A stretch of DNA of 41,564 bases from an uncultured Nitrosomonas sp. (GCA_902826055.1 CADEDJ010000026.1:1-41564); one strand, 5' to 3'; positions 1 through 8,767 are shown, numbered from the stretch's first letter. Program-made: numbers and translations. The notes: generated by a model not told the origin, from the letters alone.

Positions 1-45
1 CTGTTAATCCGCAGGTCCCAGGTTCGAGCCCTGGTCGGGGAGCCA
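1..45 (+). tRNA. tRNA-Asn (GTT), 3' part only
   Basis: The window opens inside the anticodon loop: CTGTTAA reads anticodon GTT, followed by the 3' half of the anticodon stem, the variable loop, a T arm containing GGTTCGAGCC, the 3' acceptor strand and an encoded CCA at 43-45. The D arm and 5' acceptor strand lie outside the window. I looked for a second copy of the tRNA 3' end further in, as an integrated element would leave, and saw none. Confidence 0.9.
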
Positions 46-279
46 ACAATTTCGTAACTTGTTCAGATTCATTCGTTTTGCTCGCATTCATAACGTGACG
101 GTGGAATGACGTCGTAGTTCTTGATGGATTCGAGTTAGGATTCTGCTAACGCCAGTCCTGTTGCAAATTTGTCATAGCGGTACACCCTATCCGCAGGCGA
201 ATTTTCGAAATGCTATCGATTGATTGCTATTCATCGCTCACCATTTTCAACAAATTGCGAATCAAGACAAGAGAGTGAA

Positions 280-1410
280 TCAATTTCTAAGATGGAGCTG
301 ATTTTTCACTCTATCTACGAGTATATTTAAAAAATTTTTTATTGACTTGGCTGCAGGCCGCTCCACTGCAATATGTATCAAAAAAGCCAGCAGTATCATT
401 CCGATGATAAGACTCCAGAATAAAATTTCTGGATCAGTGTGGGTATAAGTTAGGTTATAAATCATAAAACCCAGATTTTGATGCAATAAATAGAGTGGAT
501 AAGTAATTGCACCCAACCAAACCCAGTTTATGCGTCCGATCACGCCTGTTTTTCTGCCTGCGATCACACCCATGATCAAAAAAAATACACTCACGATAGT
601 GGCAATGACAAAGGGACTCAAGTCATTCTGAATACGAATCTCGAATTCATGCATGTTGATTATCGACTGATACACGGCACAACCCCAAGCTGAGGCTGCT
701 ATCAAACAACGGCCCCAGCTTATGCCTCGATGCCAGATAAAGAAAAATGCCGCGCCGGCGATAAAATTGGCGGAATATCCATCCAGCAATAAGCGACCCA
801 GCGGATACACCGGATAAATTAACAACGCAATCGTAGCTACCAGCCAGAATGAAAATAATAATTCGACCTGCTGAATTCTGCCCATTAACAGCACTATTGC
901 CACCAATGCATAAAACTTGAGCTCAATAAACAAGGACCAATAAACATTATCGATCGATTCCACATTCAGAAACCCGCTTAGCATCGTCATGTTGACAAGG
1001 TATTGATTGAAAGTTGCCGAATATTCGGATGATCCGATTGCCAGAATGGCGCCAAATGTGATGGTGCAGCATATCCAGAAAGCCGGATAGAGTCGTACCA
1101 CCCTGGATATAATGAAATGCCGTAAGCTTCCATTGGAAGCGGTCATTAAAATGACGAATCCGCTGATCATGAAAAATAGATCTACCCCTAAATAGCCATA
1201 TTTGAATATGGAAGAAACGAGTGGATAGGGTGCGATCGTTTGAGAATTTATTGCAAAACCGACGAGTGAATAATGATGAAAAACAACCGCTAATGATGCA
1301 AGAAACCTCAAAAGATCTAACTCGTTAATCCTGCTATTTTTGTTGTCGAGTACGATCACATTATTTAACTCTTTGGAAATTGCGCTGAATGATCTCTTAT
1401 AAAGCAACAA
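280..1410 (-). CDS. Acyltransferase family 3 membrane protein (OafA/NodX-like)
   Basis: A 376-residue integral membrane protein. Family 3 acyltransferases move acetyl or other acyl groups from the cytoplasmic side onto surface glycans, O-antigen, lipooligosaccharide or exopolysaccharide. The family signature lies near residues 30-47: an ELDLLRFLASLAVV stretch followed by the HH pair that carries the catalytic histidine. About ten hydrophobic segments follow, and YPLYLLHQNLG near residue 308 matches the family's conserved late motif. Length is normal for the family. The ATG start leaves about 28 residues before the first membrane segment. It stands alone next to tRNA-Asn, with no glycan-synthesis operon around it, so the substrate cannot be named. 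Confidence 0.85.
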   Translation of the reverse strand: MLLYKRSFSAISKELNNVIVLDNKNSRINELDLLRFLASLAVVFHHYSLVGFAINSQTIAPYPLVSSIFKYGYLGVDLFFMISGFVILMTASNGSLRHFIISRVVRLYPAFWICCTITFGAILAIGSSEYSATFNQYLVNMTMLSGFLNVESIDNVYWSLFIELKFYALVAIVLLMGRIQQVELLFSFWLVATIALLIYPVYPLGRLLLDGYSANFIAGAAFFFIWHRGISWGRCLIAASAWGCAVYQSIINMHEFEIRIQNDLSPFVIATIVSVFFLIMGVIAGRKTGVIGRINWVWLGAITYPLYLLHQNLGFMIYNLTYTHTDPEILFWSLIIGMILLAFLIHIAVERPAAKSIKNFLNILVDRVKNQLHLRN

Positions 1411-1530
1411 CAGTCAAATCGAAAAATTCGAATTTTAATGTAGACGCTCTGGATTAAATAATTAATGCTGGATTTGATCTGATCTATGCCAGATGAAGTA
1501 GTGAATTCCGAAGCCATCTTTTTCAAGAGG

Positions 1531-1857
1531 CTACTTTGCATGGACATCCAGTCTTTGCGGTGCAAGACGATACCCCATAGCATTGATGATTGCATTAATA
1601 CTTTCAAATTTCGGATTACCATTTTCCGATAATGCTTTTTGTATGCCGTTTCGTGTCATTCCGGTTTCCTGAGATAACGCTGTAACGCCTTTAACACCGG
1701 CGATCATATGTAATTGGGCGAGCAAGGCGGCAGTGCATCCATCTTTTGCATATTCCTCGAAAGCAATAATGAGGTACTCATCAATTTCGTCAGGGTGATT
1801 GCGGTAATACTCTTCTTCATTTTCATCTAATGTTTTATAAAATCGTTCTTTAGTCAT
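1531..1857 (-). CDS. Antitoxin of the HI1420 family (HigA-like, TIGR02684 type)
   Basis: A 108-residue DNA-binding antitoxin. Its C-terminal half (about residues 55-102) is a Cro/C1-type helix-turn-helix with VTALSQETGMTRNGIQKALS as recognition region, followed by the MGYRL ending typical of 'putative addiction module antidote' proteins. The N-terminal half is acidic and would wrap the toxin. In intact systems this gene follows a short RelE/Gp49-like toxin and autorepresses the pair. Here the ATG overlaps the stop codon of a toxin fragment (1850-1960), so the usual toxin-antitoxin order is still visible although the toxin is broken. It is an orphan antitoxin unless it acts with a toxin elsewhere. 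Confidence 0.85.
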   Translation of the reverse strand: MTKERFYKTLDENEEEYYRNHPDEIDEYLIIAFEEYAKDGCTAALLAQLHMIAGVKGVTALSQETGMTRNGIQKALSENGNPKFESINAIINAMGYRLAPQRLDVHAK

Positions 1858-1960
1858 TATTTTTATAATCCTTCCAATATCCCTTGGCGTTTTTGATATC
1901 TCGATTCAGGCTGTCTTTGTCACCGCCACATATAATTATTATCAAGTGTTGGCGAAATAT
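1850..1960 (-). pseudogene. Remnant of a RelE/Gp49-like (HI1419-type) toxin gene
   Basis: Read on the minus strand, the frame overlapping the antitoxin start encodes 36 residues with LIIIICGGDKDSLNRDI, then AKGYWKDYK, then a stop at 1852-1850. This is the conserved C-terminus of HI1419-type toxins (family pattern: hydrophobic run, CGGDK, then a DI..A..YW tail). An in-frame TAA at 1963-1961 sits where the family has its preceding strand, and no recognisable N-terminal two thirds of a toxin is found upstream. The fragment has no start codon or ribosome-binding site, so the toxin is dead. Confidence 0.75.
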
Positions 1961-2139
1961 TTACACCCCAAATATGTTACGCTACTTTTCATGCTTCAGA
2001 TTATTGGCGATGTCTGAACGCATGAGGCAAGTAAGTCATTGAATTATTTAGTTTACGATTTATTCGACCATAATTAGATCAATCACTAGAACAACGGATT
2101 TTAATCGCTACACATTTGCAGTCAATTAAAGGAGGTCTC

Positions 2140-2613
2140 ATGAATAAGCAATTCTGGATTACAGCGATATTGATGGCATTATCACTAGCATTGGGTCAAG
2201 CACATGCCAGTGATACACAAGTAAACAAAAATGAAGTGCCTAAAGCGGTACTCGAAGCTTTTGAAAAAGCTTACCCAAATGCTAAAGATGTAGAATTCGA
2301 GAAAGAAACGAGCAATGGCAAAAGCGTCTATGAAGTGGAATTTAAAGAAAATGATAGAGAACGCGAGGTTCTATTTGATGCCGATGGCGTAATTCTGCAA
2401 ATAGAAGAAAGCCTAGATGTTAAATCGCTACCCGAACCGATAGCTAAGGCCATTTCCCAAGCATACCCGAACGCGACTATTGAGGACGCGGAAAAAATAA
2501 CGAAACCTGATGGAACTATTATTGTTTATGAAGTAGAAATCAAAAATGATGGAAAAAAGCTTGAACTTGAGTTGGATACCAATGGAAAAATCTTAAAAGC
2601 TGAGCAGGATTAA
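2140..2613 (+). CDS. Secreted PepSY-like domain protein
   Basis: I place the start at the ATG at 2140, behind AAAGGAGG, rather than at an in-frame codon 24 bases upstream; this gives 157 residues. Residues 1-23 are a clean signal peptide ending in AHA. The mature part is two copies of a PepSY-like unit (about 28-85 and 88-157), each with a helix containing a YPNA motif, a YEVE strand and a closing turn (FDADG or LDTNG). Such proteins are periplasmic and mostly of unknown function; some are induced by metals or envelope stress. It is strongly acidic and rich in Lys and Glu. It is monocistronic, with a hairpin terminator about 135 bases downstream. Confidence 0.8.
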   Translation: MNKQFWITAILMALSLALGQAHASDTQVNKNEVPKAVLEAFEKAYPNAKDVEFEKETSNGKSVYEVEFKENDREREVLFDADGVILQIEESLDVKSLPEPIAKAISQAYPNATIEDAEKITKPDGTIIVYEVEIKNDGKKLELELDTNGKILKAEQD

Positions 2614-2748
2614 GACCAGCTTCTCTATTGTAGGAGAAATTTGCTCTCTGCTACCTTGTTTGCATAAGACGATAGGACATTACGATTAAAAGAAACCAAT
2701 AATGGCGTGCTACCCTAACTTCTTCCAAACACAACCTGTAATGTATAT

Positions 2749-2775
2749 CCCCGTGGCAAGGCACGGGGAATTTTT
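2749..2775 (+). terminator. Rho-independent terminator
   Basis: CCCCGTG at 2749-2755 pairs perfectly with CACGGGG at 2762-2768 around a six-base loop, followed directly by AATTTTT. The T run is on the plus strand, so it best serves the PepSY-like gene upstream; it may also insulate the convergent gene ending at 2839. Confidence 0.8.
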
Positions 2776-2838
2776 AAGCTCAATTACCAGGTTTTGGGCA
2801 GTATTCTGCTAAACCGTAACACATTGTATTGTCACTAT

Positions 2839-3387
2839 TTATTGAGGAATCTCATCTACTCGATAGTTAACAATATAGGATTGTAAGTTGGTTACAGGAT
2901 TTCTACCGGGTAACGAGCAAGTGAGTGCATAACTACCCCAATTACTCGTATTGATCGGCCCCATACTCAAAGTACAAGTATTGTCACTTCCATTGGATGG
3001 ACATATTGCTGTGTCCGAATCAAATTTTACCCCATCTATAGCGTGAGAGCTGAATTCACAACGCACATCACTCGTCGAATGCCGGTTGCGCAAAAGAACC
3101 GAAACAGCAAGAACACGATTATTGCCACCTGCCGCCTCATCCCGCACCACTGGGCAATATACGCTCATAGCGCTAGAGCCAGAATTAGAAAATGCTGTAC
3201 TAACACCACTGACAGATCGCCGATAAGTGGCGCTATCGCTGGATGGGAGGCAATTTACACCAGCATATCCCTTCCAATCATGGCCAACAGCATCAGCATA
3301 TGCCGTAGCGTAAGTACCGACAATTTTTATAGTACTGATAATAGCGATGCAAATAGACCTAACGAATTTTATGAATGGAAAATTCAA
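2839..3387 (-). CDS. Small cysteine-rich secreted protein, function unknown
   Basis: 182 residues that I cannot assign. Residues 1-32 form a signal-peptide-like hydrophobic segment ending near AYADA. The mature protein is rich in Ser and Asn and has six cysteines (in NCLPSS, YCPVV, RCEFS, ICPSN, NTCTL and TCSLP contexts), an even number suited to three disulfides in the periplasm or outside the cell. No enzyme motif is visible. The start is uncertain: the first usable codon is TTG with only a poorly spaced AGGGAA before it. The frame is supported by the signal peptide, the ordered cysteines and unbiased length; the opposite-strand frame in the same place is a shadow. Confidence 0.6.
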   Translation of the reverse strand: MNFPFIKFVRSICIAIISTIKIVGTYATAYADAVGHDWKGYAGVNCLPSSDSATYRRSVSGVSTAFSNSGSSAMSVYCPVVRDEAAGGNNRVLAVSVLLRNRHSTSDVRCEFSSHAIDGVKFDSDTAICPSNGSDNTCTLSMGPINTSNWGSYALTCSLPGRNPVTNLQSYIVNYRVDEIPQ

Positions 3388-3399
3388 TTCCCTGGATAA

Positions 3400-3762
3400 T
3401 TTAATTATGAAGTGATTTTTCTCACAGAAAAGATCTTCAAAACCTATTATTTTTTATCACTATATTTGGAGCTCCCCGTGTTACTTGATTGGAGGAACTC
3501 GAATGTTGCGCTTATTTTTATATTAGGAGCTGTTTATTCAGAAGTTAAGTATGTAGAGCAATCATAATTGCTGCATGCAAAATGATGGTTAACACTCTCA
3601 ATCATAAAATGCAATGAAACGAGAGGCGGTCGTGGAGATTCGCCCACTTGCTCTGCTCCAATCAGGGATAGTGATCAGGCTTACTTTTTGTCTGCTAACT
3701 AAATATTTTTTTACGCGCAACAGAACACCATCCTATTCTTCTTTGTAAAAGGAGTAATTTAA
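3400..3762. other. Intergenic region without a recognisable gene
   Basis: About 360 AT-rich bases between divergently transcribed genes, presumably carrying both promoters. There is a GGAGG followed by an ATG and a seven-codon frame near 3503, which I consider chance. The only clear signal is AAAAGGAG just before the ATG at 3763. Confidence 0.5.
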
Positions 3763-4800
3763 ATGGCACGTGTTTTCCAACCAAACTCATTGTCTTCAAT
3801 CATACAACTGAGTCAATTTCTTGATACTCTTCCCTCGATCGAGAAAGCTGGACTCAAGATATTTGGATACCCAGAATTTGCATTCACAGTAGATACTTTG
3901 AAGCCCGATCAACAGAAAGCTTTAGACGATTTTGCTGCAAGAATTGTAGCCAGCCAAGTGACGACTCAGCCTATTCGAGCAGTGACAATATTCGGACATG
4001 CAGACGTTGCTTTGCGAGAAAGTCAAGCTAATCGTGCCAGAACAGAAAACGAAGTCAGTTCTGACCGAGCCGAAGCCGCAAAGGAGGCGCTCAAAGATGC
4101 AATTAGAAGGCGAGGCGGCGATAAAGTCTTAACGAAGATTCACATACGAGCGAAAGGCGTTGGCAGCGCGTTCAGGGAAGTCATTCCGGCGCGTACTGAG
4201 GAAGAGATGAAACGCAATAGGCGCGTGGAGTTTTTCGTTACTGAAGTAATTCTACCGCCAGCCATGCCAAGAGTCCCAGATAAGCCATCTACTCCACAAA
4301 TCGGTACGCAGTGGACCGCACAGATCTTGTCTGGAAGTGTTGCCAGCGAAGGCCTTACGCTCATTTCTACTGTAAATGTAAACCTTGAAATTGAAATTGT
4401 CGACGTAACTAGAAGTCAGAAAGCGACTTTTTTCGTTATTGCCATTGGACAAGGTTTACCGGGAGCATCACTGGGACTACTGGGAGCCAGTCTAACACCA
4501 ACCGCAGTCCTTACGAAAGGAAATCCAGTGCCATTCACAACATCCATGATGGCAGATTTGAAAGACTTCGGAGGGCGGATTGCGATCTTAATTGATCCAG
4601 GGGCTGCAGCATCAACACTTTCGTCAGATTCGTTCTATCGAATAAGCTTTGAAGGAATGGAAAAAAGCTTGTTTATTTTCACGAAACCATCCGCGGTTGC
4701 ATTACCAGCGGGAACTCGTTTCGATACCTCCCCCCAGTTTGGCCTGGGTGCCGTTGTTCATGGGCCTCTCATCCTGCGTAATGGACCTTCGCCGCTATAA
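3763..4800 (+). CDS. OmpA-like domain protein without a signal peptide
   Basis: 345 residues starting at an ATG behind AAAAGGAG. Residues about 35-150 resemble the peptidoglycan-binding OmpA C-terminal domain: a FTVDTLKPDQQKALDDFA opening, a VTIFGHAD strand-loop, a helix with repeated RA residues, and the NRRVEFFV ending. The usual NxxLSxxRA signature is loosened to ESQANRARTENEVSSDRA. Residues 165-345 form a Gly/Ala/Pro-rich beta-type region that I do not recognise. The oddity is the absence of any signal peptide or membrane segment, because OmpA domains normally act in the periplasm. Export by a non-Sec route, or a cytoplasmic use of the fold, are both open. Confidence 0.65.
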   Translation: MARVFQPNSLSSIIQLSQFLDTLPSIEKAGLKIFGYPEFAFTVDTLKPDQQKALDDFAARIVASQVTTQPIRAVTIFGHADVALRESQANRARTENEVSSDRAEAAKEALKDAIRRRGGDKVLTKIHIRAKGVGSAFREVIPARTEEEMKRNRRVEFFVTEVILPPAMPRVPDKPSTPQIGTQWTAQILSGSVASEGLTLISTVNVNLEIEIVDVTRSQKATFFVIAIGQGLPGASLGLLGASLTPTAVLTKGNPVPFTTSMMADLKDFGGRIAILIDPGAAASTLSSDSFYRISFEGMEKSLFIFTKPSAVALPAGTRFDTSPQFGLGAVVHGPLILRNGPSPL

Positions 4801-5053
4801 AGGTGAGAAGTCTTATAAATTTGCTTCTCGAGAAATTGGCGTTTTTGTTAGAAAAAGGATTGGGGCGCGCTGAGCGTCACTGACTGCAGCTTTCGATCCC
4901 CTGCGGGCTTGAATAACTATCTGGAAATTGATCATACGAAATCACCTAAAGCAATTAACAAATGAGTAAATTCATTGCAGGATGTGTTGGCGTTGATGGT
5001 TAGATCTTCGATTACTTTATTACAAAAAATCGAATAACCTAAACCAGGTTTGG

Positions 5054-5440
5054 TTAATCATTTGTAGCAACACTTTGTCTTGCAGCATAAACATATCCTG
5101 CAATCGCCCCCAGGATAACACCCACTGGGGCTGCAATAAAAATTCCAATCATCGGTCCTTGGCTGGTATCTTTGGCAAAAAACATTGGCCCAAGAAAACC
5201 TGCGGTAAAACATAGCCCACCAAGAATTAAACTGCTGCCGGTGACCGCAATAAGAATGTTGGTTTTCTTGCCGGAGACCAGTTGCCAGGTAAACCAAAAT
5301 GCGAGTATTCCGCACCCTAATGAAAGAGCTGTACTGAGCCATGTCGAGAAATGAGTTGTAATTGTTAACATGGTGTAGATAAAAAATAATACGGTTAGAA
5401 ACATCAACACAGATATAATGGGTTTTAGTATGTGAATCAT
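5054..5440 (-). CDS. Small four-helix membrane protein, function unknown
   Basis: I start it at the ATG at 5440 (MIHILKPI), which has GAGAAAAG upstream. The frame is open a further 26 codons, but that extension is polar with an unlikely composition. The 128-residue product is almost all hydrophobic: four predicted membrane segments, near residues 7-27, 35-55, 62-85 and 95-118, with a Gly-rich last helix (PVGVILGAIAGY). No family is recognised. It is transcribed away from the PhoX-like gene at 5547, with about 100 bases between the two starts, so the two may share a control region. Confidence 0.6.
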   Translation of the reverse strand: MIHILKPIISVLMFLTVLFFIYTMLTITTHFSTWLSTALSLGCGILAFWFTWQLVSGKKTNILIAVTGSSLILGGLCFTAGFLGPMFFAKDTSQGPMIGIFIAAPVGVILGAIAGYVYAARQSVATND

Positions 5441-5546
5441 TATGAAATACTTTTCTCTAAGATCAAAAGCGCAGCATTGTAAACTATCTCGCACGATAAA
5501 AACGCGAACGAATATCAATCTGTTAGCGCATTAAATTTTATTCAAA

Positions 5547-6716
5547 ATGAAACCGGGCAATCTACAGCGGCGCAAATTTTTGCAATATAGTTTCATGGGA
5601 TTGGCTGCTTTTTTCGGTAACACCTTAATACCATCTTCGCTTAACGCGTCTTCCTTGTTACTATCCTTGACTGGGGGCAAATTACTTCCTCCGGATCAAA
5701 ATGGCATATGTTTGCCTGCAGGCTTTACTTCTCGGATTGTGGCGCGTTCTGGCCAAAAAATTTCAAACTATATCTGGCATGCTGCACCTGATGGTGGAGC
5801 CACTTTTGCTACTTCTGATGATGGCTGGATTTACGTTTCCAATAGTGAATTGAACGACGGAGCAGGCGGTGTAGGTGCGTTACGCTTTAACGCACAGGGG
5901 GAAATTATCGATGCTTATTCCATTTTGACTCAGACCAGTCGTAATTGTGCAGGCGGACATACGCCGTGGCAAACATGGTTATCATGCGAAGAGATTGAGC
6001 AAGGTCGAGTTTGGGAATGCGATCCGTGGGGTCAAAAAGCTGCGCAAGTGAGGAATATGCTTGGTGTTTTCAAGCATGAAGCCGTAGCAGTTGATATTCA
6101 CAAAAAGCAACTCTATCTGACCGAAGACGAGCCTGATGGCTGTTTATATCGCTACACTGCATATTCATTAAATACCTTAGGCAATCCTGAATTAAATGAC
6201 GGTGTACTGGAAAGCGCCGAAGTTATTGACCGCGCTACCGGGAAAGTACGCTGGCACCGCCTGCCAGATCCGGTAGCAAGCAATGTTGCAACGCGCAAAC
6301 AGATACGGAAAGCCACTACATTCAAGGGTGGCGAAGGTATTTGGTACCAGCAAGGCATGATCTATTTTGCAACCAAAGGCGACAATCGTATATGGGCATA
6401 TAATGTGCAGGAAAGCCGCCTAAGTATTATCTACGATGCGGCGTCTTATCGCTCGCCCACCCTTACCGGTGTCGATAATATTACTGGCAATGTTGCAGGA
6501 GAATTATTGGTTGCCGAGGATGGCGGTGATATGCAAATTGTTGTACTGAACCACAATAAAGTCATACCGTTGTTGCAAGTAATGGGACATGATCAATCAG
6601 AAATTGCCGGCCCTGCTTTCAGTCCCGATGGCTCACGGTTGTACTTCAGTTCACAACGAGGTACAACAGGGCGAATGGAGGATGGCGTCACGTTTGAAAT
6701 TACCGGGCCATTTTAA
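5547..6716 (+). CDS. PhoX/DUF839-family protein, Tat-exported (phosphatase-like)
   Basis: 389 residues. The N-terminus carries a twin-arginine signal (QRRKFLQYSFMGLAAFF), so the folded protein is probably exported to the periplasm through Tat. The rest is the PhoX-type beta-propeller: ATSDDGWIYVSNSELN near residue 95, NCAGGHTPWQTWLSCEE near 131, FKHEAVAVD near 172, a YLTEDEPDGCLYRY strand and FKGGEGIWY near 265. Known PhoX enzymes are alkaline phosphatases with an iron-calcium centre built from Glu, Asp and Cys residues, and the acidic positions of those motifs are kept. At 389 residues this is the shorter DUF839 type, whose substrate is often untested, so 'phosphatase' is family inference. 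No Pho-box was identified. Confidence 0.8.
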   Translation: MKPGNLQRRKFLQYSFMGLAAFFGNTLIPSSLNASSLLLSLTGGKLLPPDQNGICLPAGFTSRIVARSGQKISNYIWHAAPDGGATFATSDDGWIYVSNSELNDGAGGVGALRFNAQGEIIDAYSILTQTSRNCAGGHTPWQTWLSCEEIEQGRVWECDPWGQKAAQVRNMLGVFKHEAVAVDIHKKQLYLTEDEPDGCLYRYTAYSLNTLGNPELNDGVLESAEVIDRATGKVRWHRLPDPVASNVATRKQIRKATTFKGGEGIWYQQGMIYFATKGDNRIWAYNVQESRLSIIYDAASYRSPTLTGVDNITGNVAGELLVAEDGGDMQIVVLNHNKVIPLLQVMGHDQSEIAGPAFSPDGSRLYFSSQRGTTGRMEDGVTFEITGPF

Positions 6717-6780
6717 TAAAAAATTTCCAATATTTATCGCCAGCACTTGATAAATCCATATCATAAAACCACTTCACCTA

Positions 6781-6892
6781 AGGAAACTCTGAATAACCCG
6801 CAATGTCATTGCGAACAAAGCGAGGAATCTTTTGCAATCAATATCATAGATTTCTCACTATGCTCGAAATGACAGTTATTCAGAGTTTTCCT
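6781..6892. repeat. MITE-like palindromic repeat with nested inverted arms
   Basis: An exact 14-base inverted repeat, AAACTCTGAATAAC at 6784-6797 and its complement at 6875-6888, forms the ends. Inside it a second, imperfect 24-base pair (beginning TCATTGCGAACAAAGCGAG, and TCATTTCGAGCATAGTGAG when read on the other strand) continues the hairpin. CCTAAG stands at both outer edges, which would fit a short target duplication. There is no coding capacity. The TCATTGCGA...AATGA core resembles short interspersed repeats common in many proteobacterial genomes. It lies between phoX-like and cbpA. Confidence 0.7.
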
Positions 6893-7002
6893 AAGAATCA
6901 TCGCAATTTACATAGGCGAACAGTACTTCACTATTTGGTGTAAAGCAGCAATAATATTAACGATGTGGCTATGACAATGCCACAAACAGAGGGGAATTGA
7001 TT

Positions 7003-7947
7003 TTGGAATTCAAGGATTATTACCAAACACTCGGTGTTTCTCGCGACGCAACGGCTGACGAAATCAAAAAAGCATTTCGCCGCCTGGCACGCAAGTATCA
7101 TCCCGATGTTTCCAAGGAAGCGGATGCCGAGCAAAAAATGAAAGAAGTAAATGAAGCCTATACCGTGCTTTCTGATACCGAAAAACGCGCCGCTTATGAT
7201 CAGTTAGGCCAAGGAGGCGGATTCCAAGCAGGTGGTGATTACCGGCCTCCACCCGGCTGGGATGCGGGTTTTGAATTTAGCGGACGTGGATTCAATGGCG
7301 CACAGGCTGGCGATTTCAGCGACTTTTTTGCTGAGTTATTCGGTAAGCATATGGGTGGTGCGCGGCAAACTCACCATCGCATGCGAGGCGAAGATCACCA
7401 TGCCAAGATCCTGCTCGACCTCGAAGATAGCTATCACGGTGCCACACGTAGTTTGACGCTACGCATGCCGAAACTGGATAGTCAAGGGCACACCGTGCTA
7501 ACCGAACATACGTTGAATGTGCGCATTCCCAAAGGCGTATATGCCGGTCAAGTGATCCGGCTTGCCGGTCAAGGCGGCCCGGGCCACGCCGGAGAAGCTT
7601 CCGGAGATTTGTTTCTGGAAGTACACTTCAAACCGCATAGCCGTTATCGGATCGAAAATAAAGATATCTATGCCGCGTTGCCGGTTACCCCTTGGGAAGC
7701 TGCACTGGGTGCAACCGTTAAAGCTCCGCTACCGGATGGCATCGTGGAGGTGCGGGTGCCGGAAAATTCACAATCCGGGCGCAAATTGCGCTTGAAAGGG
7801 CGAGGCATTCCCGCTAAAACGCCAGGCGATTTGTATCTGGTGCTGGAGGTGGTATTGCCATCCGCTGCGACAGAAAAAGCACGGGAACTATACCAAACCA
7901 TGGCAGGAGAACTTGCGTTTAATCCGCGCCAACATCTGGGAGTGTAA
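7003..7947 (+). CDS. cbpA: Curved DNA-binding protein / DnaJ-class co-chaperone CbpA
   Basis: I start it at the TTG at 7003, seven bases after GAGGGG, giving [12 protein letters not shown], the standard CbpA N-terminus; another TTG six bases upstream is too close to the Shine-Dalgarno sequence. The protein has 314 residues. Residues 1-70 are a J domain with HPD at 33-35, which stimulates the ATPase of DnaK. A Gly/Phe-rich linker follows, then the two beta-sandwich substrate-binding domains of class II DnaJ proteins, with no zinc-finger cysteines. cbpM follows after three bases, which supports CbpA over a generic DnaJ. A small perfect inverted repeat (TGTGGC/GCCACA, 6964-6984) lies just before the ribosome-binding site. 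Confidence 0.9.
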   Translation: MEFKDYYQTLGVSRDATADEIKKAFRRLARKYHPDVSKEADAEQKMKEVNEAYTVLSDTEKRAAYDQLGQGGGFQAGGDYRPPPGWDAGFEFSGRGFNGAQAGDFSDFFAELFGKHMGGARQTHHRMRGEDHHAKILLDLEDSYHGATRSLTLRMPKLDSQGHTVLTEHTLNVRIPKGVYAGQVIRLAGQGGPGHAGEASGDLFLEVHFKPHSRYRIENKDIYAALPVTPWEAALGATVKAPLPDGIVEVRVPENSQSGRKLRLKGRGIPAKTPGDLYLVLEVVLPSAATEKARELYQTMAGELAFNPRQHLGV

Positions 7948-7950
7948 ATT

Positions 7951-8268
7951 ATGCCGCACGAAATTGATGCCGTTTTGCTTGAAGATACTACGTTCAGCCT
8001 TGATGAACTGACCAGAAGCTGCCAGGTCACCCGGGAATGGGTAATCGAGCGTGTTCAATGGGGGTTATTGCTCAACGAAGATTTAGCCCATGCTGATCCT
8101 GATTCGTGGTTATTCAATAGCCGCAGCTTTATGCGTGTAAAAAGAATCGTAGCCGTAGAAAGAGATTTTGAGTGCAATGCGGAATTGGCCGGTTTAGTCG
8201 CTGATATGATTGAAGAAATTGAACATCTCCGCGCGCACCTGAAAACCGCCAGATTACAGCAGGATTAA
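7951..8268 (+). CDS. cbpM: Chaperone modulator CbpM
   Basis: 105 residues of the MerR-like CbpM family. In E. coli CbpM binds the J domain of CbpA and inhibits both its co-chaperone and DNA-binding activity. The FSLDELTRSCQVTREWVIERV segment (about residues 15-35) is the winged-helix-like start, and the C-terminal half is a long helix (LVADMIEEIEHLRAHLKTA). It starts three bases after the cbpA stop and is surely co-transcribed with it, as in the classical cbpAM pair. Confidence 0.9.
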   Translation: MPHEIDAVLLEDTTFSLDELTRSCQVTREWVIERVQWGLLLNEDLAHADPDSWLFNSRSFMRVKRIVAVERDFECNAELAGLVADMIEEIEHLRAHLKTARLQQD

Positions 8269-8309
8269 ATCCGTTATTACCAAAGTATTTATTAAGAGAA
8301 AAATACACC

Positions 8310-8741
8310 ATGCCTGTACATATTGTATGTCCTCATTGCCATGCAACCAACCGGGTACCGGCAGACCGCCTGAATGCCTCACCCAAGTGCGGCGCCTGTC
8401 ATCAAGCATTATTTCTTGCTCAACCGATTGAACTCAACGACGCATATTTTAATCGCCATATTGCTAACAGCGATATTCCCTTAATGGTTGATTTCTGGGC
8501 GCCCTGGTGCGGCCCGTGCCGCATGATGGCGCCGGCTTTTGCCAAGGCAGCCGCCACCTTGGAGCCAAAAATACGGCTGGCCAAGGTCAATACGGAGGAA
8601 CAACAAGGATTGGCCGCTCGTTACGCTATTCGCAGTATTCCGACGCTGATAATGTTTAAGAATGGGCGTGAAATTACCCGCCAATCCGGTGCCATGAGTG
8701 AGCAGGATCTGGTGCGATGGGCGCAAGCAAACAGTCAATAA
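8310..8741 (+). CDS. trxC: Thioredoxin 2 (zinc-binding thioredoxin TrxC)
   Basis: 143 residues, normal for Trx2. The N-terminal extension has CPHC (residues 7-10) and CGAC (27-30), the zinc site that separates TrxC from TrxA. The thioredoxin fold follows with VDFWAPWCGPC, redox cysteines 67 and 70, and the cis-proline in SIPTLIMF. It reduces disulfides in cytoplasmic proteins with thioredoxin reductase and is often induced by oxidative stress. It is 41 bases after cbpM and 26 before the protease gene, all on one strand, which suggests a stress-response transcription unit. Confidence 0.95.
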   Translation: MPVHIVCPHCHATNRVPADRLNASPKCGACHQALFLAQPIELNDAYFNRHIANSDIPLMVDFWAPWCGPCRMMAPAFAKAAATLEPKIRLAKVNTEEQQGLAARYAIRSIPTLIMFKNGREITRQSGAMSEQDLVRWAQANSQ

Positions 8742-8767
8742 AAATAAAATGAAGAAGGAACCCACGT

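Noticed and set aside
3043..3399. 118-residue plus-strand frame opposite the cysteine-rich secreted protein
   Set aside because: No ribosome-binding site, Arg/Ser-rich shadow composition; the opposite frame has a signal peptide and ordered cysteines.
3495..3530. GGAGG followed by ATG and a seven-codon frame, as a leader peptide
   Set aside because: No attenuator structure follows and the next gene starts over 230 bases later; best explained by chance.
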